Source: G965247775 sp965247775
Lineage (GTDB): Bacteria; Chloroflexota; Dehalococcoidia; Bin125
NCBI GenBank assembly: GCA_965247775.1
Contig: OZ252031.1
Coordinates: 558,001 to 622,000 of the forward strand
Length of the DNA stretch: 64,000 bases
Direction: 5' to 3'
The translations under genes were made by a program, and so were the position numbers. The stretch's first letter is position 1. Each line of letters opens with the position of its first letter. Under the pieces are notes generated by a model. The model was given only the letters and a program-made list of their open reading frames with translations, ran no database searches and was not told the origin of the DNA. Of this stretch, positions 45,854 to 54,874 are shown one piece after another.

Positions 45854-46037
45854 CTTTTAATCCGAAGGTCCAGGGTTCGAATCCCTGAGGGCCCACCATC
45901 ACGTTTCTTAATAGGACCGCCGCGAATCCGACCCGAATCCCGGGCCGGAGCTGCGGACTGCAACGGCTCTGCTCCGGTTTTCGCTTGACTTCGTCCCCCC
46001 GCCAGAGCGTCCATGGTTGGGCGGGCAGACGGCCCCT
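45854..46037 (+). repeat. Attachment-site repeat, copy 2 (tRNA-Lys 3' half)
   Basis: 45854-45898 repeats the last 45 bases of tRNA-Lys exactly; the next 139 bases resemble those after the real tRNA (TTCTTAATAGGACC, CTGCGGACTGCA, TTGACTTCGTCCCCC) and end at a recombinase start. The upstream half of the tRNA is missing, so this is not a functional tRNA. It marks the far boundary of the 30.9-kb island. Confidence 0.8.
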
Positions 46038-46262
46038 ATGGCGACACCCCGACCGGACGACGACCTGCGCCTCGTGGAAGCGATCCCCGCCTACTTGGCC
46101 GCCTGCACCGTCGAGGGCAAGAGCCCCGACGCCTACGCCGAGACCCTGCGCCGCTTCCAGGGCATCTGCGTCGCCGGGAACCTGCCGTCCTGGATGGGCG
46201 ACTTCCGTGCCCCCCACATCTACGCTTTCCTCCAGGTCGTCGCCGACAGCGGCGTCTCCCTG
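46038..46262 (+). pseudogene. Tyrosine recombinase, N-terminal fragment
   Basis: ATG 46038 opens AIPAYLAACTVEGKSPDAYA, ETLRRFQGICVAGNLPSW, IYAFLQVVADSGVSLG, closely matching the start of the recombinase at 15097. It then changes without a gap at about 46262 into an unrelated LLM oxidoreductase. No catalytic residues remain. Confidence 0.8.
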
Positions 46263-47031
46263 GGCTCGTCGGGAAGAGCCAGAGCCTGGAGCCGCTCGCG
46301 CTCTTGACGTATGTGGCGGCGCTGACCGAGCGCGTGTGGCTCGGGGTCTCGATCATCGTGTTGCCGCACCAGAATCCGGTGCACCTGGCGAAGTCGTTGG
46401 CGACGATGGATGTGCTGAGTCAAGGCCGTGTGATCGCCGGAGTGGGGTTGGGCAACGAGGTGCATCCGACCTTCGGGATCCCGGGGGAGCGACGGGTGCG
46501 TTGGTTCACGGAGGTGCTGGAGGCGATGCAGGCGCTGTGGGCCCCCGGTGAGGCGCGCTACGCGGGGGAGTTGATCCGGCTCGATGGGGTGCCGCAGGAG
46601 CCGAAGCCGGTGCAGCAACCGCACCCGCCGCTGTGGTTTTGGATCACGGGTGACGGCGGCGCTGGAGCGGTCGGTCAAGTACGCCGATGGGTGGATGGGA
46701 GCAGGGTCATCGACGGTGGGCAGCAGATCGCCGAGCTCCGCGGGATGTTGGAGCGAGGCGATCGGGACCCGGCTACGTTCACGCTCTCGAAGCGGCTGTA
46801 CGTGGCGATCGACGACGACGCCGATCGGGCGGAGCGGCGGTTGCAGGAATGGTTCGCGCACAACTATGGCAACCCTGGGATGGGCAGCAAGGTTTCGGTG
46901 TGGGGCCGGCGGAGCGCGTGTACGAGGCGATCGATGGGTTGATCGAGGCCGGCGCGCAGCACATCTTGTTGAATCCGGTCTTCGAGTACGACGAGCACAT
47001 GGAAGCGTTGGCGCACCTTCCAACCGGTTAA
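46263..47031 (+). pseudogene. LLM-class oxidoreductase, 5'-truncated and frameshifted
   Basis: Starts mid-barrel with LALLTYVAALTERVWLGVSI, VLPHQNPVHLAKSLATMDVL, GRVIAGVGLGNE, then PHPPLWFWITGDGG. Around 46650 the frame shifts (AALERSVKYADGWMG in one frame, QIAELRGMLERGD in another) and again near 46900 (AERVYEAIDGLIEAGAQHIL). It ends at 47031. The first strand and flavin-contact loop are missing, so the gene is dead. Confidence 0.75.
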
Positions 47032-47277
47032 AGAGGGGCGGCGAGGCGCGGCCGAAATCTCGGAGTTCGCCACCGGTGATCCGCGGGGGACACCGAACCC
47101 CATGCCGATTGGGCAATCGATTCGTGCCGCGCAAGACAACCGCGGGAACGCGTCGCGGGGCGCGGTTCCTTGTCGGGCGGATCGGAGGCGGACCGATCGT
47201 TTGCCGAGCAGCCAAGATCCGCGGGAGAGTTCGTGCGTGGCTCGGACCCCACGTGGTACGCGAACCAGGGATGAGGG

Positions 47278-48199
47278 ATGACCAAGAACATCGTCGTCCT
47301 CGGCACCGGCGCCAACGGGAGTTGCATTGCCGCCGACCTCATCGAGGCGGGGTTCGATGTCTCCCTCGTTGACCAATGGCCGGCGTACGTCGAGGCGCTG
47401 CGGGCGAACGGCCTGCGGATTCAACGGAGGACGAGGAGCTGCACGTTCCGGTGCGTGCCCACCACTTGTGCGAAGTGTGCACGTTCGAGGACGCCTTCGG
47501 CATCGTCCTGCTGGCGATGAAGGCCTATGACACGACGTAGGCGTGTCATTTCGTCGAGCCCTACCTCCAGCCCGACGGGCTGCTGGTCGGGGCGTAGAAC
47601 GGAATGATGGTGGAAGCAATCGTCGGGATCGTTGGCCCGTCACGCACGCTGGGGTGCGTGGTTGAACTGGGTTCGGAGCTGTCCATCCCCGGTATCGTGC
47701 GGCGGAATACGGAGCGAGACAAATCATGGTTCGGTTTCGGCAGCCTGGACCCCTCGACCGCCGGCCGCGAGGAAGAGGTAGCGGAGTTCTTGCGGCATGT
47801 CGCGACGGTGGACACCGTGCCCGATATTCTCTCCACCAAGTGGATGAAGCTGGCTGTCAACGCCATGATCTTGGCCCCCATGGCGATCCTCGGGCTGCCG
47901 ACCAACGAGGCGCTGGAGGTGCCGGGCATGCGGGCGCTGATGCTGCGATTGGGGGCGGAGGACGTCGTTGACCCCGACACGCTCCCCGGGGTGCTGATGG
48001 ATCACCTCAAGGGGCGCAAGACCGAGGCACGGTTAATCAACAGGTTGGTCGCCGCTGAACTCGAACGACTCGGTACCGCCAGCTCGGTCAATGCCACGGT
48101 ACGAAGAGCTCCGAGCGGATCACACAAGAGGAACTCGAGCCCACGATCACCAACCTCGATCTGCTGGTGCTGGTCGATCTGCCGCTTCCTCCCGGGTAG
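47278..48199 (+). pseudogene. Ketopantoate reductase-like (PanE/ApbA) gene, disrupted
   Basis: Starts KNIVVLGTGANGSCIAADLI with the dinucleotide-binding GxGxxG. A frameshift follows near 47430. Two in-frame TAG codons (47538-47540 after KAYDTT and 47595-47597 before NGMM) replace expected Trp and Gln codons. The C-domain is clear (SELSIPGIVRRNTER, LSTKWMKLAVNAMILAPMAI), and another shift occurs near 48105. PanE-type enzymes reduce 2-dehydropantoate or related 2-keto acids with NADPH. Confidence 0.75.
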
Positions 48200-48339
48200 A
48201 TGCGCGCGAGCGGTAGGCCAACGCCACCGGTGGGGGCACACTATTCCATCCGCCCAGATCAAACTCGCTTCCCGTGGTCCGTAGATCGTCGAATTGGCCC
48301 GAAACGAACGGATGAGTGTTCGTGCCCCACGAGAACTCC
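48200..48339. other. Short intergenic stretch
   Basis: No feature recognised between two pseudogenes. Confidence 0.3.
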
Positions 48340-48660
48340 GGGCGTCAGACCACCCGCTTCGCCCGCGGATCGGCGATCTGCGCAGCCGCGTCCCCGAGTT
48401 CAGTGAGCACCTCGGCAGTGTGCTCGCCCAGTTCCGGCGCCCGCCGCTGATCCGGCCGGGGTGGTCGACAGAGCCACCGGGAAGTCCACGACGCGGGCCG
48501 GCTGGCTGAGCGTGGGATAGTCGACGGCGGCCATCATGTGGTGGCATTGATGTGGGGATCGTCCAGCGCCTGCGGAGGTGAGTAGACCGGGCCGCCCGGC
48601 ACCTTGGCCTCTTCCATGGCGGCCAATGCCTCGGTGTTCGTCCGAGTTCGGCGGGCACAT
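48340..48660 (-). pseudogene. CaiB/BaiF CoA-transferase, C-terminal remnant
   Basis: The minus strand reads VPGGPVYSPPQALDDPHINA, then in a shifted frame TLSQPARVVDFPVALSTTP and, after another shift, RAPELGEHTAEVLTELG. These are the closing motifs of class III CoA-transferases (PVxxxxE/QALxDPxxxA; P-x-LGEHT). The rest of the gene is absent. Confidence 0.65.
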
Positions 48661-48843
48661 CTCGGTCGATCATCCGCTGGACGCCCCTATCCTGTTGGGC
48701 GAGCCACTATTCCTGCCGCACAGCAGCCTTGGCGCCGGCATCTCGTGCCGGAGCAACTTGGTCTTGGGCCTGGGCGGCGCTAGCTTGCCTGCAATCCGAC
48801 CGTAAGCGGGGATGGCGCGATTCGCGCGAAGGAGTGAGCGACC

Positions 48844-49722
48844 GTGGCTTCATTGAAATTCGGCTGGATTTCGCCAGTGATCGGGCCACCCGAAAGCGAC
48901 CATGTACCGATCGTGCAATACCAGGTCGATCACATCCTGCCCACGGCATTCCAGCACTTCGACTCGGTCTGGATGGCGGACCACTTCTGGGGCTTCGACC
49001 GCAAGACCGATCCCTTCCTGGAAGCCTGGACGACGATGACGTGGGTGGCCGCGAAGTTTCCCAGCGTGCTGCTCAGCCATCATGTTCTGGGACACGGCTA
49101 CCGCAACCCGGCCCTGACGGCCAAGATGGCCGCGACGCTCCAGACGCTGTCCGGTGGGCGCTTCATCCTCAGCATCGGCGCGGGCTGGCGGGAGGAGGAG
49201 TACGACGCCTACGGCTACGACTTCCCCTCCGTCGCCACGCGGCTGCGGCAGTTGGAGGAAGTCGTCCAGATCTGCCGGTTGATGTGGACGGAGGAATCGC
49301 CCCGCTTCGAAGGCAAGCATTTCCGAATCCGCGACGCGATGGCGCCCCCGTTGCCCGATCCCATCCCTCCCATCTGCATCGGCAGCCAGGGTGAGCAGAT
49401 CGGACTCCCGCTGGTGGGGCGCCAGGCGGACATGTGGAACACTTACATGCCTGCGAACGAGGAGGATTGGATCCGCAAGCGCGACATCGTGCTGCGGTCG
49501 GCGGAGGAAGCGGGACGCGACCCCGCCTCGATCGAGATCAGCGCGACCCGCGAGGCGCCGCTGCCGACCACAGACGCCGAGGCCGAGGAGTGGCGCACGA
49601 CCCTCCAGCACTGGGCGGAACTGGGGATCTCGCACTTCGTGCTGGACTTCGGCCATGTGACGTCGACCGAGTTGGTGGAGCGCTTCGCCGCGCAGGTGAT
49701 CCAGCCGATGCAGTCTGGCTGA
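48844..49722 (+). CDS. LLM-class F420/flavin-dependent oxidoreductase
   Basis: 292 residues from GTG 48844 (AAGGAG upstream). Family motifs: FDSVWMADHFWGF (around 39-51), LLSHHVLGHGYRNPALTAK, LQTLSGGRFILSIGAGWREEEYDAYG and PIPPICIGSQGEQ. The IGAGW motif after GGRF and the short length fit the F420-dependent branch of the family, but flavin use cannot be excluded. Intact, unlike its truncated relative 1.8 kb upstream. It lies in the 4.1-kb segment between attachment-site copies 2 and 3. Confidence 0.87.
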   Translation: MASLKFGWISPVIGPPESDHVPIVQYQVDHILPTAFQHFDSVWMADHFWGFDRKTDPFLEAWTTMTWVAAKFPSVLLSHHVLGHGYRNPALTAKMAATLQTLSGGRFILSIGAGWREEEYDAYGYDFPSVATRLRQLEEVVQICRLMWTEESPRFEGKHFRIRDAMAPPLPDPIPPICIGSQGEQIGLPLVGRQADMWNTYMPANEEDWIRKRDIVLRSAEEAGRDPASIEISATREAPLPTTDAEAEEWRTTLQHWAELGISHFVLDFGHVTSTELVERFAAQVIQPMQSG

Positions 49723-49966
49723 CCGTGTGTCGATGGCCGGCGCGGGCCCCCGGCGACCGATCTGCTCGATCGCAGAATGGTGGCGCTGGCTGTGCGGCGC
49801 CAAAACCTCATCGGGTGGGTCACGCCGCGCGCTCATGGACGATGTTCGTTCAGAGTAGAACCATAATGCCATCGTTTTGCACGGTTAGATCGTCGGTTAT
49901 GCTGGTGCCTATCGAGAGGCGAAGTCGCAACCTCCGCGAAAGACGCGCAGAATTTCGACCTCCTTT

Positions 49967-50147
49967 CCTTTAATCCGAAGGTACAGGGCTCGCGAATCCC
50001 AGAGGGCCCACCACCACACTTCCTAATAGGACGCCTTGAAAACCGCCCCGATATCGGGACGGGAGCAGCGGACTGCAAGGGTTCTGCTCCGGGTCTCGCT
50101 TGACTTCGTCCCTCCGCGAGAGCGTCCATGGACGGGCCGAAGGGAAC
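49967..50147 (+). repeat. Attachment-site repeat, copy 3 (degraded)
   Basis: Reads TTTAATCCGAAGGTACAGGG and on to GAGGGCCCACCA, the tRNA-Lys 3' half with several substitutions and inserted bases, followed by the same downstream landmarks (CCTAATAGGAC, AGCGGACTGCA, GCTTGACTTCGTCCC, GAGCGTCCATGGACGGGC). Where copies 1 and 2 run into a recombinase gene, this copy runs into an IS3 end. Confidence 0.75.
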
Positions 50148-50157
50148 GATCACGATC

Positions 50158-50800
50158 GGTGACATGCCGGTCCAGATCCTGTGCAGGGATCCGGCCGGTG
50201 GACTTGCCCCCGATAGTTGATCCAGGAGCTACGCGACCTCCGCGGCTGCCTGAGCATGGTGGACGAACCCCTCTGGGGCCAAGGGCTCCAGGCGGGAGCG
50301 GGGCGGTCTTCGCTGTACTCCTGACGCCAGGCGCCGAGCCGAGGCCGGGCGGCGGGCACGGAAGGGAACCACTAGGCGTTGAGGCACTCTTGCCGCGAGC
50401 GGACCTGGAGGGACTCGATGAAGGCCTTGTCCGTCGGCGTGGGGGGCCGGGAGACGTCCAGTCCCACGCGGTTGAAGTAGACCACTGGTCCAGCAGCCGT
50501 CCGGCGAACTCCGGACCGCTGTCGCAGCGGATCGTCCCGGGGGCGCTCCCGCACGTCCAGCGCGTCCACGACGTGGGGGGGCCGGAAACGGCTCCGCGGC
50601 ATGATCGTGAGGCTCTCCCGCGTGTGGCAGTCCACGACGGTGAGGATGCGGAAGGCGCGGCCATCGAACAAGGTGTCGGCCATGAAGCCTATGGCCCAAA
50701 CCGCGTTGGGGGTGGTCGGGGCAACGCGGTCGCCCCGGTACTGGCCGGCGCGAGGGCGCCGCGGCGTCTTGCGTCGGATGCGTACGCTGTGCGCGGCGAC
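50158..50800 (-). mobile_element. IS3-family relics: solo left end (50158-50200) and decayed transposase
   Basis: 50158-50200 keeps a worn left end (CCGGTCCAGATCCTGTGCAG). From 50201 a right-end-like GACTTGCCCCCGATAGTTGA begins a minus-strand element whose transposase reads TTPNAVWAIGFMADTLFDGR, AFRILTVVDCHTRESLTI and DVSRPPTPTDKAFIESL, with frame changes. This is an IS3 OrfB of a different subgroup from copies A and B. Confidence 0.6.
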
Positions 50801-50801
50801 G

Positions 50802-51842
50802 TCAGACCGCCCCGAGTTCTTCGCGCACGAGAGCCGCGCCTTCCACCAGCGCACGCAGTTTGCCGCGGGCGACGTCGCGCGTAAGCGGCACCATCCCGCA
50901 ATTTGTGCAGGGGATAATCCGATCGGCGGGCACATAGGCCAGGGCGTCTCGGATGGTCTCTGCGACTTCTCCGGGCGTCTCGATCTCGTTGGTGGCCACG
51001 TCGATCACGCCAAGCAGCACATCCTTGCCTTGCAGCAGCTCCAACAGCGGCATGGGGACTCTCGAGCCCGCGCACTCGACGGAAACCTGGTCAATTCGAC
51101 TCTTGGCGAGGAGGGGGAAGGTTCGCTCATACTGGCGCCACTCCTGTCCGAGTGTCCCTTTCCAGGCAATGTTCGCCTTGATCCCATAGCCGTAGCAGAT
51201 GTGAACCGCGGTCAGGCAGCGAATTCCTTCGAGAGCCTGGTGCAAGGCGTCGATCCCCCAGTCCGCCACGTCATCCAAGTAGACGTTAAATGCGGGTTCA
51301 TCGAGTTGAATGACGTCCACGCCGAGCACCTCCAATTCGCGCGCCTCGTCATTGATCAGGCGAGCGAACTCCATGGCGAGACGCGGCCGGTCGCGGTAAT
51401 ACTCGTCGGCGACAGTGTCCGTGATGGTCATGGGCCCGGGGATGGTGAATTTCAGACTCTTGGCGGTGTGGGCACGCGTAAACCGTGCCTCGCCGGCGTG
51501 CACCGGTGATGGACGAGCAATTGGCCCGATCACCGTGGGGCACTCGGCTTCGTACCGGTTATCCCGGATGCCGATGCGCCGGCGGTTCGCGAAATCGACA
51601 CCGCTGATGTACTCCAGGAAGCCGTGGACGAAGTGCTGGCGAAACTGTTCGCCGCCGCTGACGATGTCAATGCCGGCCGTCTCTTGCTCCTTGAGCGCGA
51701 TCAGCGCGGCATCCCGTTTGGCTTGCTCAAGCGCCTCCTCAGAGAATCGCCATGGCGCCCAGAGCTCCTCCGGCTCCGCGAGCCAGAACGGCTTGGGAAG
51801 ACTTCCCGAGATTGTGGTCGGTAGGAGGATGGTCTTCTCCAT
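50802..51842 (-). CDS. Cobalamin-independent methionine synthase-family protein (core MetE type)
   Basis: 346 residues, corresponding to the catalytic half of MetE only, the 'core-MetE' form. Zinc ligands are visible: VHICYG (His, Cys), a Glu in the following strand, and IPCTNCGM near the C-terminus. The N-terminus has TTISGSLPKPFWL. VIQLDEPAFNVYLDD carries the substrate-side Asp/Glu. Core proteins take methyl groups from methylcobalamin proteins or act in other methyl transfers; an alternative is a catabolic C-S lyase of the same fold. The ATG at 51842 overlaps the stop of an upstream reading frame (TGATG). Confidence 0.85.
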   Translation of the reverse strand: MEKTILLPTTISGSLPKPFWLAEPEELWAPWRFSEEALEQAKRDAALIALKEQETAGIDIVSGGEQFRQHFVHGFLEYISGVDFANRRRIGIRDNRYEAECPTVIGPIARPSPVHAGEARFTRAHTAKSLKFTIPGPMTITDTVADEYYRDRPRLAMEFARLINDEARELEVLGVDVIQLDEPAFNVYLDDVADWGIDALHQALEGIRCLTAVHICYGYGIKANIAWKGTLGQEWRQYERTFPLLAKSRIDQVSVECAGSRVPMPLLELLQGKDVLLGVIDVATNEIETPGEVAETIRDALAYVPADRIIPCTNCGMVPLTRDVARGKLRALVEGAALVREELGAV

Positions 51843-52190
51843 CAGTTAGGAACTGACGGCATGCCGCGGTAGGCGAGTCGCTCCTTCCGCCAATCCGGGG
51901 GAATGGAGGCCCACAACGCGTGCATCACGTCGACGACATCGCCGAGGCCTCGGCTGTCGCGCCCCACCTCGCGCGGAGCATCGAGCATATCGCTGTGTTT
52001 GACCAGGCCCCTCGCCTCGAACGTGGTGATGAGTCCACGACCCTCTCGATGTGGAGCTGCGTTCGGTTCGCGTTGCGAGCCGGCCTCACGCCCTACAAGC
52101 TGGCCGGCAAGATCGGGGGAGCCGCTGAGCGTGTCCTTTCGCGTCTCGACGGCGCCGGCACCCGCCCCTCCTGACTGCAGCTCCCGCCCC
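51840..52190 (-). CDS. Unidentified reading frame ending at the MetE-like start (3' part only)
   Basis: A minus-strand frame ends GLVKHSDMLDAPREVG ... DVVDVMHALWASIPPDWRKE, RLAYRGMPSVPN, with its TGA overlapping the next ATG. The tail reads like a genuine enzyme C-terminus coupled to the methyltransferase. Upstream of about 52100 it becomes unconvincing, so the gene is probably truncated. Family not recognised. Confidence 0.35.
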
Positions 52191-52612
52191 TCCGGCCAGA
52201 GGAGCTCTCTTCCAGCAACACGCGTGAATCAACAGCGAGCTGCGGAGACAGATCGATCTCGTCCTCGGTAGGGTGCGCGGTCCGCGCCTCCAGTGCCACC
52301 CACGCGACCTGTTGCGGGCGATCTAGGTGCGCGCCGCGTTGCACGCAGTCGGGGGGGACCCCGGATCGATCCGGGAGTGCGCCAACCCGCGCTGACATGG
52401 GTGGCCTGGGTCGCAACCTTGGTCATGAAACCTCGCCCCCTCCTGAGCCCGAGCTTCTGGAGCGCGATGCTTTCATGTAGGGGCCGAATGGTCTGTACCG
52501 AGAGACCCTCGCGAGGTGGGGTCGGAACCTGATACGTTGCCCGGCGCAGCAGGCGCTGCGCGGGCGGACAACCGGCCGCATCGCACAATCGCGACACAGG
52601 ACACCCCGCGGC
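52191..52612. other. Gene-free stretch
   Basis: About 420 bases between divergent units; a minus-strand stretch (VAWVALEARTAHPTEDEIDL) looks faintly coding but no family fits. The promoter of the dehydratase gene should lie here. Confidence 0.4.
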
Positions 52613-53545
52613 ATGACGACACTTCCCGCCCCGGAGCCGTATGCCGGCGTGTTCCCGATCGCTCCGACGCCGTTTCGCGACGACGGCACCTTGGATCTCG
52701 ACGGCCAGCGCCGGGTGCTCGACTGCATGGTCGATCAGGGGGTCAGAGGAATCTGCATTCTCGCGAACTACTCGGAGCAGTTCCTGCTCTCGGACGCGGA
52801 GCGCGATCTGCTGCTGGATCTCTGTCTCGAGCACATTGCCGACCGCGTGCCGGTGATTGTCACGACCAGTCACTTCAGCACGCACCTGGCGATCGAGCGG
52901 GCACGGCGAGCCGAGGCGGCCGGCGCGAAGATGATCATGCTGATGCCGCCGTACCACGGCGCGCTCCTAAGAGCGGACGACACCGGCGCCTTCGAGCATT
53001 TCGCCCGCATCGCCGAAGCGATCGACATCCCCATCATGGTCCAGGATGCCCCGCTGAGCGGCGTCACGCTGTCCGTCGCGTTTCTCATCCGTCTCGCGCA
53101 GCAGGTGCCCCAGGTTCGCTATTTCAAGGTCGAGACCGCCGGTGCGGCCGCCAAGCTGAGGGCGCTGATCGAGGCCGGTGGCGACGCCGTCGTCGGTCCG
53201 TTCGACGGCGAGGAGTCGATCACGCTGATGGCCGATCTCGACGCCGGCGCGACCGGAGCGATGCCGAGCGCGCTGCTGCCGGATCTCATCAAGCATGTCG
53301 TGGACCATCACCGCGCGGGTCGCCGCGCCGATGCCGCCGCGCAGTACGCGCGGATCCTGCCGCTCATCAACTTCGAGAATCGCCAGTGCGGACTGCGCGC
53401 GACCAAAGTTGCGATGGTCGAAGGCGGCGTCATTGGCAGCGACACGGTGCGCCATCCGCTGGCGCCGCTCGGTACGGCGACCCGCGTGGGCCTGCTGGAA
53501 CTCGCGCGCGAGGTGCGGCCGCTGGCGCTGGAATGGGGCCGGTAA
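52613..53545 (+). CDS. DHDPS-family aldolase/dehydratase, L-2-keto-3-deoxyarabonate dehydratase-like
   Basis: 310 residues of the TIM-barrel dihydrodipicolinate synthase superfamily. FPIAPTPFRDDGTLDLDG opens the barrel. The segment GICILANYSEQFLLSD, the TTSHFSTHLA strand, MPPYHGALL and VQDAPLSG replace the usual GTTGE and YNxPxR motifs. The Schiff-base Lys is in RYFKVETAGA. These variants are the ones I associate with L-2-keto-3-deoxyarabonate dehydratase (AraD), which dehydrates a pentonate intermediate to 2-oxoglutarate semialdehyde. The exact sugar acid is uncertain. Start at ATG 52613; stop before an MMPL remnant. Confidence 0.82.
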   Translation: MTTLPAPEPYAGVFPIAPTPFRDDGTLDLDGQRRVLDCMVDQGVRGICILANYSEQFLLSDAERDLLLDLCLEHIADRVPVIVTTSHFSTHLAIERARRAEAAGAKMIMLMPPYHGALLRADDTGAFEHFARIAEAIDIPIMVQDAPLSGVTLSVAFLIRLAQQVPQVRYFKVETAGAAAKLRALIEAGGDAVVGPFDGEESITLMADLDAGATGAMPSALLPDLIKHVVDHHRAGRRADAAAQYARILPLINFENRQCGLRATKVAMVEGGVIGSDTVRHPLAPLGTATRVGLLELAREVRPLALEWGR

Positions 53546-53671
53546 CGGAGGCAAGGGTGTGGCCAAGGGATACGGATCGTTCACGTCGACGTGACCGAAC
53601 CCGACCGCTGTTCAAAGCAGCTCGACGCGAATCTGGTGGCGTTCTCGTGGATGCTCTCGTACAAATCCGCG

Positions 53672-54141
53672 CGCGACGAACCTCGTGACGCTCAGAGCCC
53701 CGCCTGCGATGGTGCTCTGCGTCCCGTGGCCAAGCTGGTGATGCGGTCACCCGAGCTGGCGGCGGTCAACGTCGTGCCAATCCTGCTGGTCATGGTTTGG
53801 CTGCTCGGCTTCATGTATCTCTGCGATTACGACTTCAACGTCATCACCGCGACGATCGCCGCGATCTCGGTGGCGGTGGGCGTCGATTTCTCGATCCATT
53901 ACGCAATGTGCTTCCGAGAGGAGCTGGCACGCGCGGGCGACCGCATGGCGGCGATCGGCCTTGCTTCGGAGGGCACCGGCACCGCGCTTACGCTGTCTGG
54001 CGGCACTAGTGTGATCGGCTTCGCATCCTTGCCCCTCGCCCCGATGCTCATCCTGGCGGCTTACGGTCTCCTGACCGCCGTCATGATCCCGCTCTCGCTG
54101 CTCGCGAGCTTACGGTCCTGCCGTCGCTCCTGTTCTTCGTG
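53672..54141 (+). pseudogene. RND/MMPL-family transporter, C-terminal fragment
   Basis: Three to four membrane helices: AAVNVVPILLVMVWLLGFMY, NVITATIAAISVAVGVDFSI (the GVDxSIH motif of the family), GTGTALTLSGGTSVIGFASL and LILAAYGLLTAVMIPLSLLA. The last helix continues in another frame (TVLPSLLFFV). There is no N-terminal half or periplasmic domain. Probably the debris of a lipid or hopanoid exporter. Confidence 0.65.
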
Positions 54142-54874
54142 AGTCGGGAGACCGCCGCCCGGACCGCCGACGCGGGCGAGCCCAGCCCGACAGTCGCCGG
54201 CGCCGACACAGGCGGAGGAGCGAGCCGCACTCGCTCCTCCGCCCCGCCTCCAGGAACCGGCCCCCCCTCGCTTCGAAAGCCCGGCCAAAGCCCGAGCCCA
54301 ACCGCAGCCACGCGCGGGCGCGAGGCGAGAGCGCAGCGCCACCGCTGGCAGCGCGTTTCGCCAGCGTGTGCCGCAGGTGGGTGCCAGGCACAGAGTCATC
54401 TGGTGTCGCGGGAGTCCGTGCGCGTGCGTCACTAGCGTGCATGGATGACGCGATCGCGATCAGCGAGCGGGCATCTGCGACGAGTGCTCGGCGAATGCGT
54501 CCGGCGCTACAACGAGATGCGGCCTAATTCGTTCGCTCGGACTTGATGCTGTGGGACATCTTCGGTCTAGAAGTCAAGCGGCGGCCCCCGGGATCAGGGG
54601 GCTGCCTCCGCGCGGAGTCACAGGGGACCCTGTCACCCAGCGTGGCGACGGGGCAGCTGAGGAGGCCGCGAGACCGCGGAGCGCCCGTTGGTGGGCGTGC
54701 CCGCGGGGGCGGAGCGGATCGGAGAAGGCCCGGCCGTGAGGATGGGAGATGACGCTCGCCCGCGCCCACTGGCGCACGGCGATGCGCAGCCGGTGATTGC
54801 CGCTCCGCCGCATCCCCCACCCGCCAGCTCTTGTCATTCCGCCGTGCAGCGCGCACGGGCGAGTCCTTCCTGGA
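54142..54874. other. Gene-free stretch
   Basis: About 730 bases. Near 54475-54540 a short frame reads CVRRYNEMRPNSFA, similar to the end of integrase-core transposases. Nothing else supported. Confidence 0.4.

Noticed and set aside
45854..45898. Second tRNA-Lys gene
   Set aside because: Only the 3' half matches; the acceptor 5' strand, D arm and half of the anticodon stem are missing.
14009..47597. In-frame TAG at positions where Gln or Trp is expected, as a hint of stop-codon recoding
   Set aside because: The same genes carry frameshifts, and intact genes (for example at 8799 and 10360) use TAG as a normal stop, so decay explains it better.
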